64,000 bases of DNA, taken from NCBI RefSeq assembly GCF_030410395.1, contig NZ_JAUHHF010000004.1, positions 62,001 through 126,000 on the forward strand. Reading direction: 5' to 3'. A program made the translations under genes and the position numbers. The notes beneath the pieces are model-generated. The model was not told where the DNA came from. It did no database searches and saw only the letters and a list, made by a program, of their open reading frames with translations. This document shows positions 47,703-56,548 of this stretch, one piece after another. This DNA comes from Zwartia panacis. Its GTDB lineage: Bacteria > Pseudomonadota > Gammaproteobacteria > Burkholderiales > Burkholderiaceae_B. How positions within the stretch are numbered: the stretch's first letter is position 1; the number at the start of each line of letters is the position of its first letter.

Positions 47703-48602
47703 TCAAGAGGGCACATCCTCGATCAGCATGTTCACAAGATCCCTGGTAAAACTCGGCAGTTGCTCCAGATTGCGCACGCAAATCTGGAGTTTTCTTTCGG
47801 ACCACTCATCCGAGAGCCTGACAAGTTTAATTTTCAATCTTTGTGAGTAACGTTTGGCGACAAGCTCGGGTACGACTCCAATGCCAACACCCGCCTCGAT
47901 CATTCGACATACAGCCTCAAAGCTCCCAACTTCCACGCGGAAACGGAAGGGGTAACCCAGTTTGTCGGCTGCCTGTATCAAAAAAGCGTGAATTGCGCTC
48001 CACTCAGAGAGTCCGACATATTCGTAGGCAAGTGTGTCAGAAAACGCGACCTCCTTGAGCTCTCCCAAGGGATGTTCAAGCGGTGTCACCAGAACCAGTC
48101 GGTCTTCACGGTAAGGAATGTACTCAAGTTCAGAGGAAGCAGGCTTACCGGCAACAATGCCAATATCCGCAGAGCCCTCTGAGACCGCCTTGATGACTAA
48201 ATAACTCAATCTTTCTCGGAGCTCGACCGTGACGTCCGGGTGAGAAGCCAGAAATCGACTCAGCACAGCTGGCATGAATTCGGTCATTGCTGTGGTGTTG
48301 GCAAGCATGCGAACTTGCCCTTTGATACCGCGGGCATATTCGTGGATATCGCCACGCAAATGGTCAATTTGTCTGAGGACCAGCCTGGCATGACGCAAAA
48401 ATGCCTCACCAGAAGGTGTCAGTGTCACACCTTGGCTATTTCGATGAAAAAGCCTAGTGCCAAAGTGGTCTTCGAGGTTTTTGACGCGATTGCTCGCGGC
48501 AGGCAGTGACAAGTGTAACTTTTCAGCGCCGCGAGTCAAGCTGCTTGCGTCTCCAATATTGACGATAAGTTGCAAATCCGTCAGGTCAAAATGATTCGCC
48601 AT
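47703..48602 (-). CDS. LysR-type transcriptional regulator
   Basis: 299 residues. The N-terminal HTH is LTDLQLIVNIGDASSLTRGA, cut here, with LSLPAASNRVKNLEDHFGTR completing the winged helix. The C-terminal effector domain (GQVRMLANTTAMTEFMPAVL and on) is full length. It is transcribed away from the acyl-CoA dehydrogenase/MmgE/SDR operon across a 116-base spacer, the classic arrangement for a LysR regulator of its divergent neighbours. Effector unknown, probably a pathway substrate or intermediate. Its stop is eight bases from the rdgB start, so the two may now be cotranscribed. Confidence 0.88.
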   Translation of the reverse strand: MANHFDLTDLQLIVNIGDASSLTRGAEKLHLSLPAASNRVKNLEDHFGTRLFHRNSQGVTLTPSGEAFLRHARLVLRQIDHLRGDIHEYARGIKGQVRMLANTTAMTEFMPAVLSRFLASHPDVTVELRERLSYLVIKAVSEGSADIGIVAGKPASSELEYIPYREDRLVLVTPLEHPLGELKEVAFSDTLAYEYVGLSEWSAIHAFLIQAADKLGYPFRFRVEVGSFEAVCRMIEAGVGIGVVPELVAKRYSQRLKIKLVRLSDEWSERKLQICVRNLEQLPSFTRDLVNMLIEDVPS

Positions 48603-48718
48603 AAAGGTGGCAGTCTCTTAAGCAATGAAAAAGCCCGTGTTAATCAAACGTCAATGGTCAACTCAGGCGCCATGGGGCACATTAGCGGCTGTACAACACC
48701 TGCCATCATAAGACAATC

Positions 48719-49879
48719 ATGAACTCCAACGTTGATCAGTACCAAGATATCCGTGACGCAATTAGGGATCTTTGCAAGCAATTTCCCGACGAATACTTTC
48801 GTAAAGTTGACGAAGTGAGGGGTTATCCCGAGGAGTTTGTCAACGCACTGACCCAAGCTGGCTGGATGGCGGCTTTGATCCCCCAGGAATATGGTGGCTC
48901 GGGGTTGGGATTGACTGAAGCTTCCGTCATTATGGAAGAAATCAATCGCTGTGGGGGTAATTCGGGCGCCTGCCACGGACAAATGTACAACATGGGCACC
49001 CTTTTGCGTCATGGCTCAACCGAGCAAAAAAACCTGTATTTGCCGAAAATTGCGGCAGGCGAGCTGAGACTCCAATCCATGGGTGTCACTGAGCCGACCA
49101 CTGGCACCGACACGACAAAAATCAAGACAACCGCTGTCAAAAAGGGCGATCGCTACGTGATCAACGGTCAAAAGGTGTGGATTTCCCGTATCCAGCACTC
49201 AGACTTGATGATTTTGCTCGCACGGACAACTCCCCTTGAGCAGGTCACTAAAAAATCCGAAGGAATGTCAATTTTCATTGTTGATTTACGCGATGCGATT
49301 GGCAAGGGTCTGACAGTTCGTCCGATTCTCAATATGGTGAACCATGAAACGAACGAGCTGTTCTTTGATAATCTGGAAATTCCTGCCGAAAATCTGATCG
49401 GCGAGGAAGGCAAAGGGTTCAAGTACATCTTAGATGGATTGAACGCTGAGCGCGCCTTGATTGCTGCAGAGTGTATCGGTGACGGCTACTGGTTCGTGGA
49501 CCGGGTCACGGCCTATGTAAAAGACCGCATCGTATTTGGACGCCCGATTGGACAAAACCAAGGAGTTCAGTTTCCAATCGCACGCGCGCACATCAATGTC
49601 GAAGCGGCGAGTTTGATGCGTTACGAGGCATGCCGTTTGTTTGACGCAAACCTGCCTTGCGGAGCGCAAGCGAATATGGCCAAGTTGCTTGCAGCCGACG
49701 CCTCATGGGAAGCTGCCAATGCATGTTTGCAATTCCACGGTGGTTTTGGTTTTGCTTGCGAATATGACGTTGAGCGCAAATTCCGTGAAACTCGTCTCTA
49801 TCAGGTCGCGCCTATTTCAACTAACCTGATCCTGTCTTATGTTGCCGAACATATTCTCGGCTTACCTCGTTCCTTTTAA
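48719..49879 (+). CDS. Acyl-CoA dehydrogenase family flavoprotein
   Basis: 386 residues with full N-terminal, beta and C-terminal ACAD domains. FAD/substrate stretches are MGVTEPTTGTD, VWISRIQHSD and FGRPIGQNQGVQFPIA. At the site of the usual C-terminal catalytic glutamate (IYEGT in medium-chain enzymes) this protein has YQVAPIS (361-367), so that base is missing. A glutamate does occur at Glu244 in GLNAERAL, the position used by isovaleryl-CoA dehydrogenase. The enzyme may therefore be active on a branched or dicarboxylic acyl-CoA. First gene of a three-gene operon with MmgE/PrpD and an SDR; substrate unknown. Confidence 0.87.
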   Translation: MNSNVDQYQDIRDAIRDLCKQFPDEYFRKVDEVRGYPEEFVNALTQAGWMAALIPQEYGGSGLGLTEASVIMEEINRCGGNSGACHGQMYNMGTLLRHGSTEQKNLYLPKIAAGELRLQSMGVTEPTTGTDTTKIKTTAVKKGDRYVINGQKVWISRIQHSDLMILLARTTPLEQVTKKSEGMSIFIVDLRDAIGKGLTVRPILNMVNHETNELFFDNLEIPAENLIGEEGKGFKYILDGLNAERALIAAECIGDGYWFVDRVTAYVKDRIVFGRPIGQNQGVQFPIARAHINVEAASLMRYEACRLFDANLPCGAQANMAKLLAADASWEAANACLQFHGGFGFACEYDVERKFRETRLYQVAPISTNLILSYVAEHILGLPRSF

Positions 49880-49890
49880 GGGAGATATCG

Positions 49891-51282
49891 ATGACGGCTG
49901 CAAGATCAACAGCAGGTGCAACAATTTTGCATCCCAGTGCTGAGCTCGCTAAGTTTGCTTCTGAATTGAAATATTCAGACATTCCTGAGTCTGTGCGCAT
50001 GCGCTGCGAAGATTTGTTTCTCGATACGATGGCCTCTATTCTTGCCGGATCCACTGCTCGCGCAGTGAAATCAATGGCTAAATATGCGGCACTCATGGGA
50101 CCTTCTGATGGCAAGTCCGAGGACTTCGTCAACAGAAGGATGACCTCGCCCGTTTTTGCCGCGATGGTCAATGCGGCAGCGGCGCATGTGGTCGAGCAAG
50201 ACGATGTACACAACGGTTCCGTTTTTCACCCCGCTGCTGTTGTCTTTCCACCGGCATTGGCCGTCGCGCAGGCGATAGGCGCTTCAGGTGAAGAGTTCAT
50301 TACAGCCTCGGTTGCGGGTTACGAAGTCGGTATTCGTGTGGGTGAATTTTTAGGGCGCTCCCACTACAAAATATTTCATACCACTGGCACTGCAGGTACA
50401 GTTGCCGCGGCCGTGACCGTTGGACGTTTACTCAAGCTCACACCCGAGCAGATGCTTCATGCGATCGGATCTGCAGGAACAACGGCATCTGGACTGTGGG
50501 AATTTTTGCGTGATGCAGCGGACTCGAAACAGCTGCATACTGCGCATGCTGCCTCTGCAGGCCTGACTGCGGCCTATCTTGCGCAAGACGGCTTTACTGG
50601 AGCTCGACGAATTTTAGAGGGCGTTCAAGGTATGGCCGCGGGGATGTCTACGGACGCGGATCCCGCCCGTCTCACAGACCGTTTGGGCGTGCGTTGGGCA
50701 TTGCCAGAAACATCTTTCAAGTATCACGCGTCATGCCGCCATACACACCCTGCTGCGGATGCACTGCAATTTGCCATGAAGCAGCATGGGCTGAAAGCCG
50801 ATGACATTTCATCTGTCGTGACGCATGTTCATCAAGGCGCGATTGATGTATTAGGTCCAGTTACGAACCCTCAAACAGTTCATCAATCAAAATTCTCAAT
50901 GGGCACAGTGCTTGCGCTGATCGCATTGCGTAATTCGGCTGATTTGGCTGGATTTGATCAGGCGTTGAAAGATGGTGCCGTAGCAGCCTTCCGTGACAAA
51001 GTGACGATGGAGCTCGACGAAGAGGTCGACACCGCATACCCCCAGCGCTGGATCGGGAAGGTGACTGTCAAAACCAAAGACGGACGCACTTTGACCGGTC
51101 GAGTCGATGAGCCGAAAGGCGATCCTGGCAATACCCTTTCCCGCTCCGAAATAGAAGAAAAGACGATGCGTCTTGGAACTTACCAAGGTGCGGCAACGCA
51201 GGAACAAGTCAAAAAGCTCACTCAGACAGTCTGGGGGATCAGCAAGCAAGCCAAGCTGGGACAGTTATTAGCAGCTGCTTGA
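49891..51282 (+). CDS. MmgE/PrpD family protein
   Basis: 463 residues. This fold includes 2-methylcitrate dehydratase (PrpD), cis-aconitate decarboxylase and iminodisuccinate epimerase, all acting on small polycarboxylates. Seen: the helical N-terminal domain (CEDLFLDTMASILAGSTARA), the active-site SFKYHASCRHTHPAADALQ and HAAHAASAGLTAAY-like KQLHTAHAASAGLTAAYLAQ. GGGAG lies before the ATG, 11 bases after the dehydrogenase stop. A terminator-like hairpin follows, before the SDR. The reaction cannot be assigned from sequence alone. The genes usually linked to PrpD (prpB, prpC) are absent. Confidence 0.88.
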   Translation: MTAARSTAGATILHPSAELAKFASELKYSDIPESVRMRCEDLFLDTMASILAGSTARAVKSMAKYAALMGPSDGKSEDFVNRRMTSPVFAAMVNAAAAHVVEQDDVHNGSVFHPAAVVFPPALAVAQAIGASGEEFITASVAGYEVGIRVGEFLGRSHYKIFHTTGTAGTVAAAVTVGRLLKLTPEQMLHAIGSAGTTASGLWEFLRDAADSKQLHTAHAASAGLTAAYLAQDGFTGARRILEGVQGMAAGMSTDADPARLTDRLGVRWALPETSFKYHASCRHTHPAADALQFAMKQHGLKADDISSVVTHVHQGAIDVLGPVTNPQTVHQSKFSMGTVLALIALRNSADLAGFDQALKDGAVAAFRDKVTMELDEEVDTAYPQRWIGKVTVKTKDGRTLTGRVDEPKGDPGNTLSRSEIEEKTMRLGTYQGAATQEQVKKLTQTVWGISKQAKLGQLLAAA

Positions 51283-51285
51283 TCA

Positions 51286-51308
51286 AAGGGCCTGATTTTC
51301 AGGCCCTT
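51286..51308 (+). terminator. Hairpin between the MmgE/PrpD and SDR genes (partial terminator)
   Basis: A perfect 9-bp stem AAGGGCCTG/CAGGCCCTT with loop ATTTT, starting four bases after the MmgE/PrpD stop and followed by CATTTCTT. It resembles a weak intrinsic terminator and would reduce SDR expression unless the SDR has its own promoter. The SDR compensates with a near-perfect ribosome-binding site, AAGGAGGTGA. Confidence 0.65.
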
Positions 51309-51331
51309 CATTTCTTAAGGAGGTGACAAAC

Positions 51332-52084
51332 ATGATGCGTTTGAAAGATAAAGTTGCAATTGTGACCGGAGCTGCAAGCGGCTTCGGAGCAGAAATCGCC
51401 CGTAGTTACGCTCGCGAGGGGGCTAAGGTCGTGATTGCGGATCTCAACGAAGCCGGCGCCAAGAAAGTCGCCTCTGAAATTGGTGCCGCAGCGATCGCTG
51501 TCAAATGTGATGTCAGCAAGCGTGCGGACATCGATGTGGCCGTCAAGACAGCCAGGGATCATTTTGGCGGTATCGACATCGTTGTCAATAATGCTGGGTA
51601 TACACACAAAAATCAGCCTTTTCTGGATGTCGATGAAGCAACCTACGATCGTTGTTTCGATGTCAATGTCAAAGCTATCTATCACATGATCAATGCGGTC
51701 GTTCCGTCCATGCGATCGAAAAAATCCGGCTGTATTATCAATGTGGGATCAACGGCAGGTATGCGTCCGAGACCTGGGTTGACTTGGTACAACGCATCGA
51801 AAGGCGCTGCGAATTTGCTTTCAAAATCACTTGCTGTGGAACTCGCAAGTGACAATATCCGGGTGAACGTTATTTGCCCCGTGATGGGCGATACCGGAAT
51901 GTTGGGAGATTTTATGGGTGTGCCTGACACCCCTGAAAATCGCGCGCGGTTTATTGCAACCATTCCGATGGGAAGATTGAGTGTGCCCAAGGACATCGCG
52001 AATGCAGCCGTCTTTCTGGCCTCTGAAGAAGCCTCTTTCTTGACGGGTCTCGAATTACCCGTAGACGGCGGCAGAACGATTTAA
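51332..52084 (+). CDS. Short-chain dehydrogenase/reductase
   Basis: 250 residues, classical SDR. Nucleotide motif VTGAASGFGAEIARS, DIVVNNAGY, catalytic VGSTAGMRP serine region and Tyr-Lys pair in WYNASKGAANLL are intact; the C-terminal GLELPVDGGRTI is typical. The cofactor-selecting residue after the second strand is acidic (VVIADLNEAG), suggesting NAD(H). The ATG at 51332 has AAGGAGGTGA upstream; a further ATG follows directly. Last gene of the LysR-linked operon, so it probably oxidises a hydroxy intermediate of that pathway. Substrate unknown. Confidence 0.9.
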   Translation: MMRLKDKVAIVTGAASGFGAEIARSYAREGAKVVIADLNEAGAKKVASEIGAAAIAVKCDVSKRADIDVAVKTARDHFGGIDIVVNNAGYTHKNQPFLDVDEATYDRCFDVNVKAIYHMINAVVPSMRSKKSGCIINVGSTAGMRPRPGLTWYNASKGAANLLSKSLAVELASDNIRVNVICPVMGDTGMLGDFMGVPDTPENRARFIATIPMGRLSVPKDIANAAVFLASEEASFLTGLELPVDGGRTI

Positions 52085-52123
52085 CGTTGAGTTCAAGTTA
52101 GGTCAGATACACACAACAGAAAG

Positions 52124-52864
52124 CTATCCTTGACGGGCGGCTTTCTGTTTTTCTTTGAGTGACTGTATTCCCTGCTCTGCCAGGCTCAACAAGGCGTTGA
52201 GTTCATGTCGATCAAAAGCATGACCTTCAGCAGTACCTTGTACCTCGACATAGCGCCCAGCGCCTGTCATAACAACATTCATGTCCGCATCGCAGCCAGA
52301 GTCCTCCGGATAATCCAAATCAAGCGTGGGGTGACCATTGACCATGCCAACCGATATCGCTGCGACGGAGTCCTTAATGGGATTTTGCGCGATCACGCCC
52401 TGCGATAGCAGGCCCTCAACCGCATCCGCCACAGCGATCCATGCGCCCGTAATACTTGCGCATCGAGTGCCTCCATCTGCCTGAAGCACGTCACAATCGA
52501 CCTGAATCGTTCTCTCTCCGAGCAATTCCATGTCAATCACGGCCCGCAAACTTCGGCCGATTAATCGTTGAATCTCCTGAGTCCGACCTGATTGTTTGCC
52601 TTTGGCTGCCTCACGGTCGGAACGCGTGTGGGTGGCCCGAGGCAGCATGCCGTATTCCGCTGTGACCCATCCCTGCCCTTTGCCTTTGAGAAATGGAGGG
52701 ACTTTTTCCAGTACGCTGGCAGTACAGAGTACTTGCGTTTCCCCCATGCAAAACAATACAGAACCCTCCGCATAACGTGTAAAGTTTCTCTGAACGTTGA
52801 CCGCGCGAAGTTCGTCGAGTTTTCTGCCTGAAGGGCGTAGATGGACGGTGCTAGTATTTGACAC
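52124..52864 (-). CDS. rph: Ribonuclease PH
   Basis: Phosphorolytic 3' exoribonuclease that trims tRNA 3' ends. 246 residues. Family motifs: [20 protein letters not shown] at the N-terminus, [40 protein letters not shown] and [17 protein letters not shown]. It is separated from the divergent ggt by a 34-base spacer. In related genomes it usually precedes rdgB-hemW; here the catabolic cassette lies between. Confidence 0.96.
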   Translation of the reverse strand: MSNTSTVHLRPSGRKLDELRAVNVQRNFTRYAEGSVLFCMGETQVLCTASVLEKVPPFLKGKGQGWVTAEYGMLPRATHTRSDREAAKGKQSGRTQEIQRLIGRSLRAVIDMELLGERTIQVDCDVLQADGGTRCASITGAWIAVADAVEGLLSQGVIAQNPIKDSVAAISVGMVNGHPTLDLDYPEDSGCDADMNVVMTGAGRYVEVQGTAEGHAFDRHELNALLSLAEQGIQSLKEKQKAARQG

Positions 52865-52898
52865 GTTTTGCTCTCATTTACATATATTTGGATAGATC

Positions 52899-54746
52899 AT
52901 GATGCGAAATGACCAAAGTCCTCTGCACCAGAGCAACAGTATACGCAGCAGACCCTCAACTGTCTTGATTGTCTCTTTGATGACATGCTGCCTGTTACTC
53001 CCATCGCATGCGCGTACTCAGCCCGAAAACGTAGCCGTGACCCGCTACGACAACAGCCTGGAAATATTCCATCCGGTTCGGGCAACGGGTGGAATGGTTG
53101 CCTCGGAGCAAAATCTGGCCAGTCAGGTCGGTGCAGACATTTTGAGTCAAGGCGGTAACGCAATCGATGCAGCCGTGGCAGTTGGTTTCGCATTGGCAGT
53201 CGTGCTCCCCAATGCGGGGAATCTGGGTGGCGGTGGTTTTATGCTGATCAGAGATGCTAAAAGTGGCGAGACTCGCGCACTCGATTTTAGGGAAACTGCG
53301 CCTGCCGCATCGTCGCGCGACATGTTTCTTGATCAAGACGGAAAAGTCATTCCAGGAAAATCCACACGCACGCCATATTCAGTCGCAGTCCCAGGAACTG
53401 TGGCTGGCTTGATTTTTGCTGCGCAGCAATACGGTACCTTGCCACTGAACAGGCTATTAGCACCAGCAATCAAATTAGCCGAGGACGGCTTTATCGTCAG
53501 TCCAGTTCTTGCGCAACAGTTCAGCTTGCAGCGCGCCCACCTCGAGCGATGGCCTTCCACGCGAGAAGTCTTCTTCAAGCGAAAACCTAACACCGCAGAC
53601 TGTCCTCTCACGCAATGCCCCGCTGCGAGTCTTGAGACTTATGCCGCCGGCGAGAGATTACTTCAGCCAGACTTGGCGAAAACATTGAGATTAATCGCCC
53701 GACATGGAACTGAGGGTTTTTACAAAGGCACCGTTGCCCAAGGCATCGTCGACACACTTTCATCTTCGTCGAAACCGTTGACACTGGAGGATTTGGCAAA
53801 TTATCGCATTGCCAACCGCGATCCAGTCAGAGGTTCGTATCGAGGATTTGAAGTGCTGTCGATGCCCGCACCGAGTTCAGGAGGCATCCACCTGATTCAA
53901 ATGCTGAATCTACTCGAGCATTTTCCCTTGTCGGAATATGGCGCAGGTAGCGCACAAACTATTCACTTGCTTGCTGAAAGTGCTCGACTGGCCTACGCCG
54001 ACCGTGCTGAACATCTGGGTGATCCTGATTTTGTCAAAGTGCCTCAACAAGGGTTGATATCAAAATCTTATGCAAAACAGTTGGTCAAGAATATCGATCC
54101 TCAAAAAATGACGCCCAGTAAAAAAGTGTCTGCGGGACGTCCGCAAACATACGAAAGCGACCAAACGACTCATTTTTCGGTGATGGATGCGCACGGTAAT
54201 GTTGTGAGCTGCACCTACACCTTGAATCTGAATTTTGGTTCTGGCATTGTCGCGCAAGGTACTGGCGTACTTCTAAATAATGAAATGGATGATTTTTCTG
54301 CCAAACCAGGGGCACCCAATGCCTTTGGTTTACTCGGCGGATCCGCAAACGCGATTGAGCCAGAAAAAAGACCTTTAAGCTCAATGACGCCCGTCATTGT
54401 GATGCGTGATGGTCAACCTTGGCTGGCCACTGGAACGCCCGGCGGTGCAAGAATTATCACGACTGTCCTCCAGACCTTGATCAATACAATTGACTTTAAA
54501 ATGAATATTGCCGAGGCTTTATCCATGCCAAGAGTCCATCATCAATGGATGCCCGATTTTTTACGCATCGAGCGCGGCATCAGCCCCGACACGATTGATG
54601 TATTGAAACAAAAAGGACATGATGTGCGAGTGATGCCAACAATGGGACGCGTGCAAACTGTCCAAAAAAATCATGGCGTGCTTTTTGGCGCTTCTGATCC
54701 ACGTAACCCCGATGGCGCAGCGATCGGTATTGAGAGTATTCAATGA
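52899..54746 (+). CDS. ggt: Gamma-glutamyltransferase
   Basis: Periplasmic enzyme that hydrolyses or transfers the gamma-glutamyl group of glutathione and related compounds. 615 residues. The N-terminal signal segment (TVLIVSLMTCCLLLPSHA) ends near residue 45. The large subunit contains MVASEQNLASQVGADIL and GGGGFMLI. The autocleavage/nucleophile threonine is about Thr423 in QTTHFSVMDAHGN, with the glycine-rich GTPGGARIITTVLQT near the C-terminus. Its stop overlaps the yicC start (ATGA). Paired ATGs at 52899/52902 give a one-residue doubt. Confidence 0.93.
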   Translation: MMRNDQSPLHQSNSIRSRPSTVLIVSLMTCCLLLPSHARTQPENVAVTRYDNSLEIFHPVRATGGMVASEQNLASQVGADILSQGGNAIDAAVAVGFALAVVLPNAGNLGGGGFMLIRDAKSGETRALDFRETAPAASSRDMFLDQDGKVIPGKSTRTPYSVAVPGTVAGLIFAAQQYGTLPLNRLLAPAIKLAEDGFIVSPVLAQQFSLQRAHLERWPSTREVFFKRKPNTADCPLTQCPAASLETYAAGERLLQPDLAKTLRLIARHGTEGFYKGTVAQGIVDTLSSSSKPLTLEDLANYRIANRDPVRGSYRGFEVLSMPAPSSGGIHLIQMLNLLEHFPLSEYGAGSAQTIHLLAESARLAYADRAEHLGDPDFVKVPQQGLISKSYAKQLVKNIDPQKMTPSKKVSAGRPQTYESDQTTHFSVMDAHGNVVSCTYTLNLNFGSGIVAQGTGVLLNNEMDDFSAKPGAPNAFGLLGGSANAIEPEKRPLSSMTPVIVMRDGQPWLATGTPGGARIITTVLQTLINTIDFKMNIAEALSMPRVHHQWMPDFLRIERGISPDTIDVLKQKGHDVRVMPTMGRVQTVQKNHGVLFGASDPRNPDGAAIGIESIQ

Positions 54747-55675
54747 TGAACAGCATGACTGCCTTTGGCAGTGGAAAATCCGAACAGTTTTTTGGCACAG
54801 TGACGATCGAACTCAGGTCGGTAAATAGTCGTTTTCTAGACATTCAGTTTCGCTTGCCGGATGAGCTCAGATTGGCTGAACATCCTATCAAAGAACGACT
54901 AACATCTGAGCTTTCACGCGGAAAAGTTGAAGTGCGTGCGCATTTCGTGCGCACCCAGACTGCCATGAAATACGAAATATCAGAAGATGCGTTGCACCTT
55001 GTCGCAGGGCAACTAGATCGCGTCAGAAAAATTTTGCCTGAGACCCCTTCTCCGAGTTTTTCTGACTTGCTGAGCGTATTAAATACGCAAGCCCCTCAAG
55101 TCGATCCGGAACTTTGGTTGAGCGCTTGTCAGGAAGCCTTAAATGTTGCGCTCACCGAGCTCATTGCGGGTCGTCGCCGTGAAGGTCGACGTCTGAGCCA
55201 GGCCATGTTGGAAACTGCAGCGCAGATTGGACACATCGTGAACAATGTGGAACAACAAATGCCTGTGCTGCTTGCTTCACAAAAAGAGCGACTCGCACAA
55301 AAATTGCGTGAAACGATTCAAGCCGCATTTCCCTCAGGGTTTACACATATTTCCGGTCCTGAGCTCTCCGAACGCCTCGCCAACGAATCAAGCTTATTCG
55401 CTTTGCGTATCGACGTTGCAGAAGAGCTGACTCGTTTGAAGTCTCATCTGACAGAATTGGAATATTTACTGAAAGACGAACCAGACGCAAACCCAGGTAA
55501 AGGTCAAAGCTCTCGAGGAAGCCCGGGCAAAAGACTGGATTTTTTATTTCAAGAAATGAACCGTGAAGCGAATACCCTGGGCTCCAAGGCGGGCAGCCTG
55601 GAAATGTCCAAGGCGGCGATAGATTTAAAACTTTTCATTGAGCAGTTGAAAGAACAGGCGATGAATATCGAATAA
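54743..55675 (+). CDS. yicC: YicC family endoribonuclease
   Basis: 310 residues. YicC proteins are hexameric endoribonucleases linked to small-RNA turnover. The N-terminal domain begins MNSMTAFGSGKSEQ and has SVNSRFLDIQFRLP. The C-terminal DUF1732 motif is GKRLDFLFQEMNREANTLGS. It overlaps ggt by four bases. It usually lies directly before gmk; here two minus-strand genes separate them. A 9-bp inverted repeat spans its stop codon. Confidence 0.92.
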   Translation: MMNSMTAFGSGKSEQFFGTVTIELRSVNSRFLDIQFRLPDELRLAEHPIKERLTSELSRGKVEVRAHFVRTQTAMKYEISEDALHLVAGQLDRVRKILPETPSPSFSDLLSVLNTQAPQVDPELWLSACQEALNVALTELIAGRRREGRRLSQAMLETAAQIGHIVNNVEQQMPVLLASQKERLAQKLRETIQAAFPSGFTHISGPELSERLANESSLFALRIDVAEELTRLKSHLTELEYLLKDEPDANPGKGQSSRGSPGKRLDFLFQEMNREANTLGSKAGSLEMSKAAIDLKLFIEQLKEQAMNIE

Positions 55676-55687
55676 TCAATATTCATC
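55660..55687. repeat. Inverted repeat spanning the yicC stop codon
   Basis: GATGAATAT/ATATTCATC, a perfect 9-bp stem with a 10-base loop that contains the yicC TAA. It lies in the 29-base gap to the convergent SDR gene. It is AT-rich and lacks a U tract, so it would be at best a weak or Rho-assisted terminator; it could instead protect the 3' end. Confidence 0.5.
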
Positions 55688-55704
55688 ACCCGTGCAATGA
55701 GGTT

Positions 55705-56460
55705 TTAGCCTCTTCCGACGAATGGCATCGTTGTTGCCATGATCGTGACAAATTGAACGTTAGTCTCAAGCGGAAAACTCACCATTTGAGTGATTGTTTG
55801 CGCCACGTGATTCACATCCATGCGTGGTTCAACTCGGGTTGAGCCGTCGGGCTGAGGTACGCCTTTTGTCATGCGCTCCGTCATAGGTGTCGCAGCATTG
55901 CCAATATCGATCTGGCTACACGCGATGCGATAAGCTCTTGTATCGAGAGAGATCGACTTAGTCAGACCTGTCACAGCGTGTTTGGTTGCCGTATATCCGA
56001 TCGAGAATGGACGAGGGGCATGAGCAGAAATTGAGCCATTGTTGATAATGCGGCCACCTTGGGGGGTTTGCGACTTCATGATCCGGATAGCCGCCTGCGC
56101 GCACAAGAACATACCCGTCAAATTGATATTGACAATATCCTTCCAGATGTCGACAGGCAAATCCTCGATCGGTACTGGCGGGCCGCCACGTCCAGCATTG
56201 TTGAACAGTACATCCAATCTTCCCCAGCGACGTACAACCTCGGCAAACAACGCATTGACTGAGCCTTCATCACTGACATCTGTCACGATAGGGTGCAAGT
56301 TCGAAGCGAGTGCTCCACCTTCTTTTTTGGTCTCTTCCAATGCGTCTAGGCGCCGTCCCGCCAATGCGACTTGATAGCCGGCTCTGGCCAGGTGAATCGC
56401 CACTGCGCGACCGATACCAGAACCTGCTCCTGTAATCACCGCAACCTTTAATTCAGACAT
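55705..56460 (-). CDS. Short-chain dehydrogenase/reductase
   Basis: 251 residues. Cofactor motif [27 protein letters not shown], and catalytic [20 protein letters not shown] with Tyr-x3-Lys are intact. An arginine after the second strand ([11 protein letters not shown]) suggests NADP(H). Substrate unknown. It is transcribed with or beside the sulfurtransferase gene (88-base gap) and interrupts the usual yicC-gmk neighbourhood. Confidence 0.88.
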   Translation of the reverse strand: MSELKVAVITGAGSGIGRAVAIHLARAGYQVALAGRRLDALEETKKEGGALASNLHPIVTDVSDEGSVNALFAEVVRRWGRLDVLFNNAGRGGPPVPIEDLPVDIWKDIVNINLTGMFLCAQAAIRIMKSQTPQGGRIINNGSISAHAPRPFSIGYTATKHAVTGLTKSISLDTRAYRIACSQIDIGNAATPMTERMTKGVPQPDGSTRVEPRMDVNHVAQTITQMVSFPLETNVQFVTIMATTMPFVGRG

Positions 56461-56548
56461 TCTTTTTCCTTATGTTTAACGCTCTGTCTTGAGCGTTGAA
56501 ATAATAAATGATCAACGCACACTCGTGTGTCGCGTTTCAAGTATTGCG

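Noticed and set aside
48603-48718. A defined LysR operator in the LysR/dehydrogenase spacer
   Set aside because: Several loose T-N11-A combinations can be drawn (such as TTGACGTTTGATTAA on the minus strand), but none is clearly better than chance.
48719-49879. Acyl-CoA dehydrogenase as a decayed gene because of the missing C-terminal glutamate
   Set aside because: The frame is full length with intact flavin and substrate motifs, and a glutamate exists at the alternative helix G position, so degeneration is unlikely.
47703-52084. Integrative element or transposon carrying the catabolic cassette
   Set aside because: I looked for flanking repeats, integrase or transposase remnants and tRNA ends and saw none; only the interrupted gene order supports insertion.
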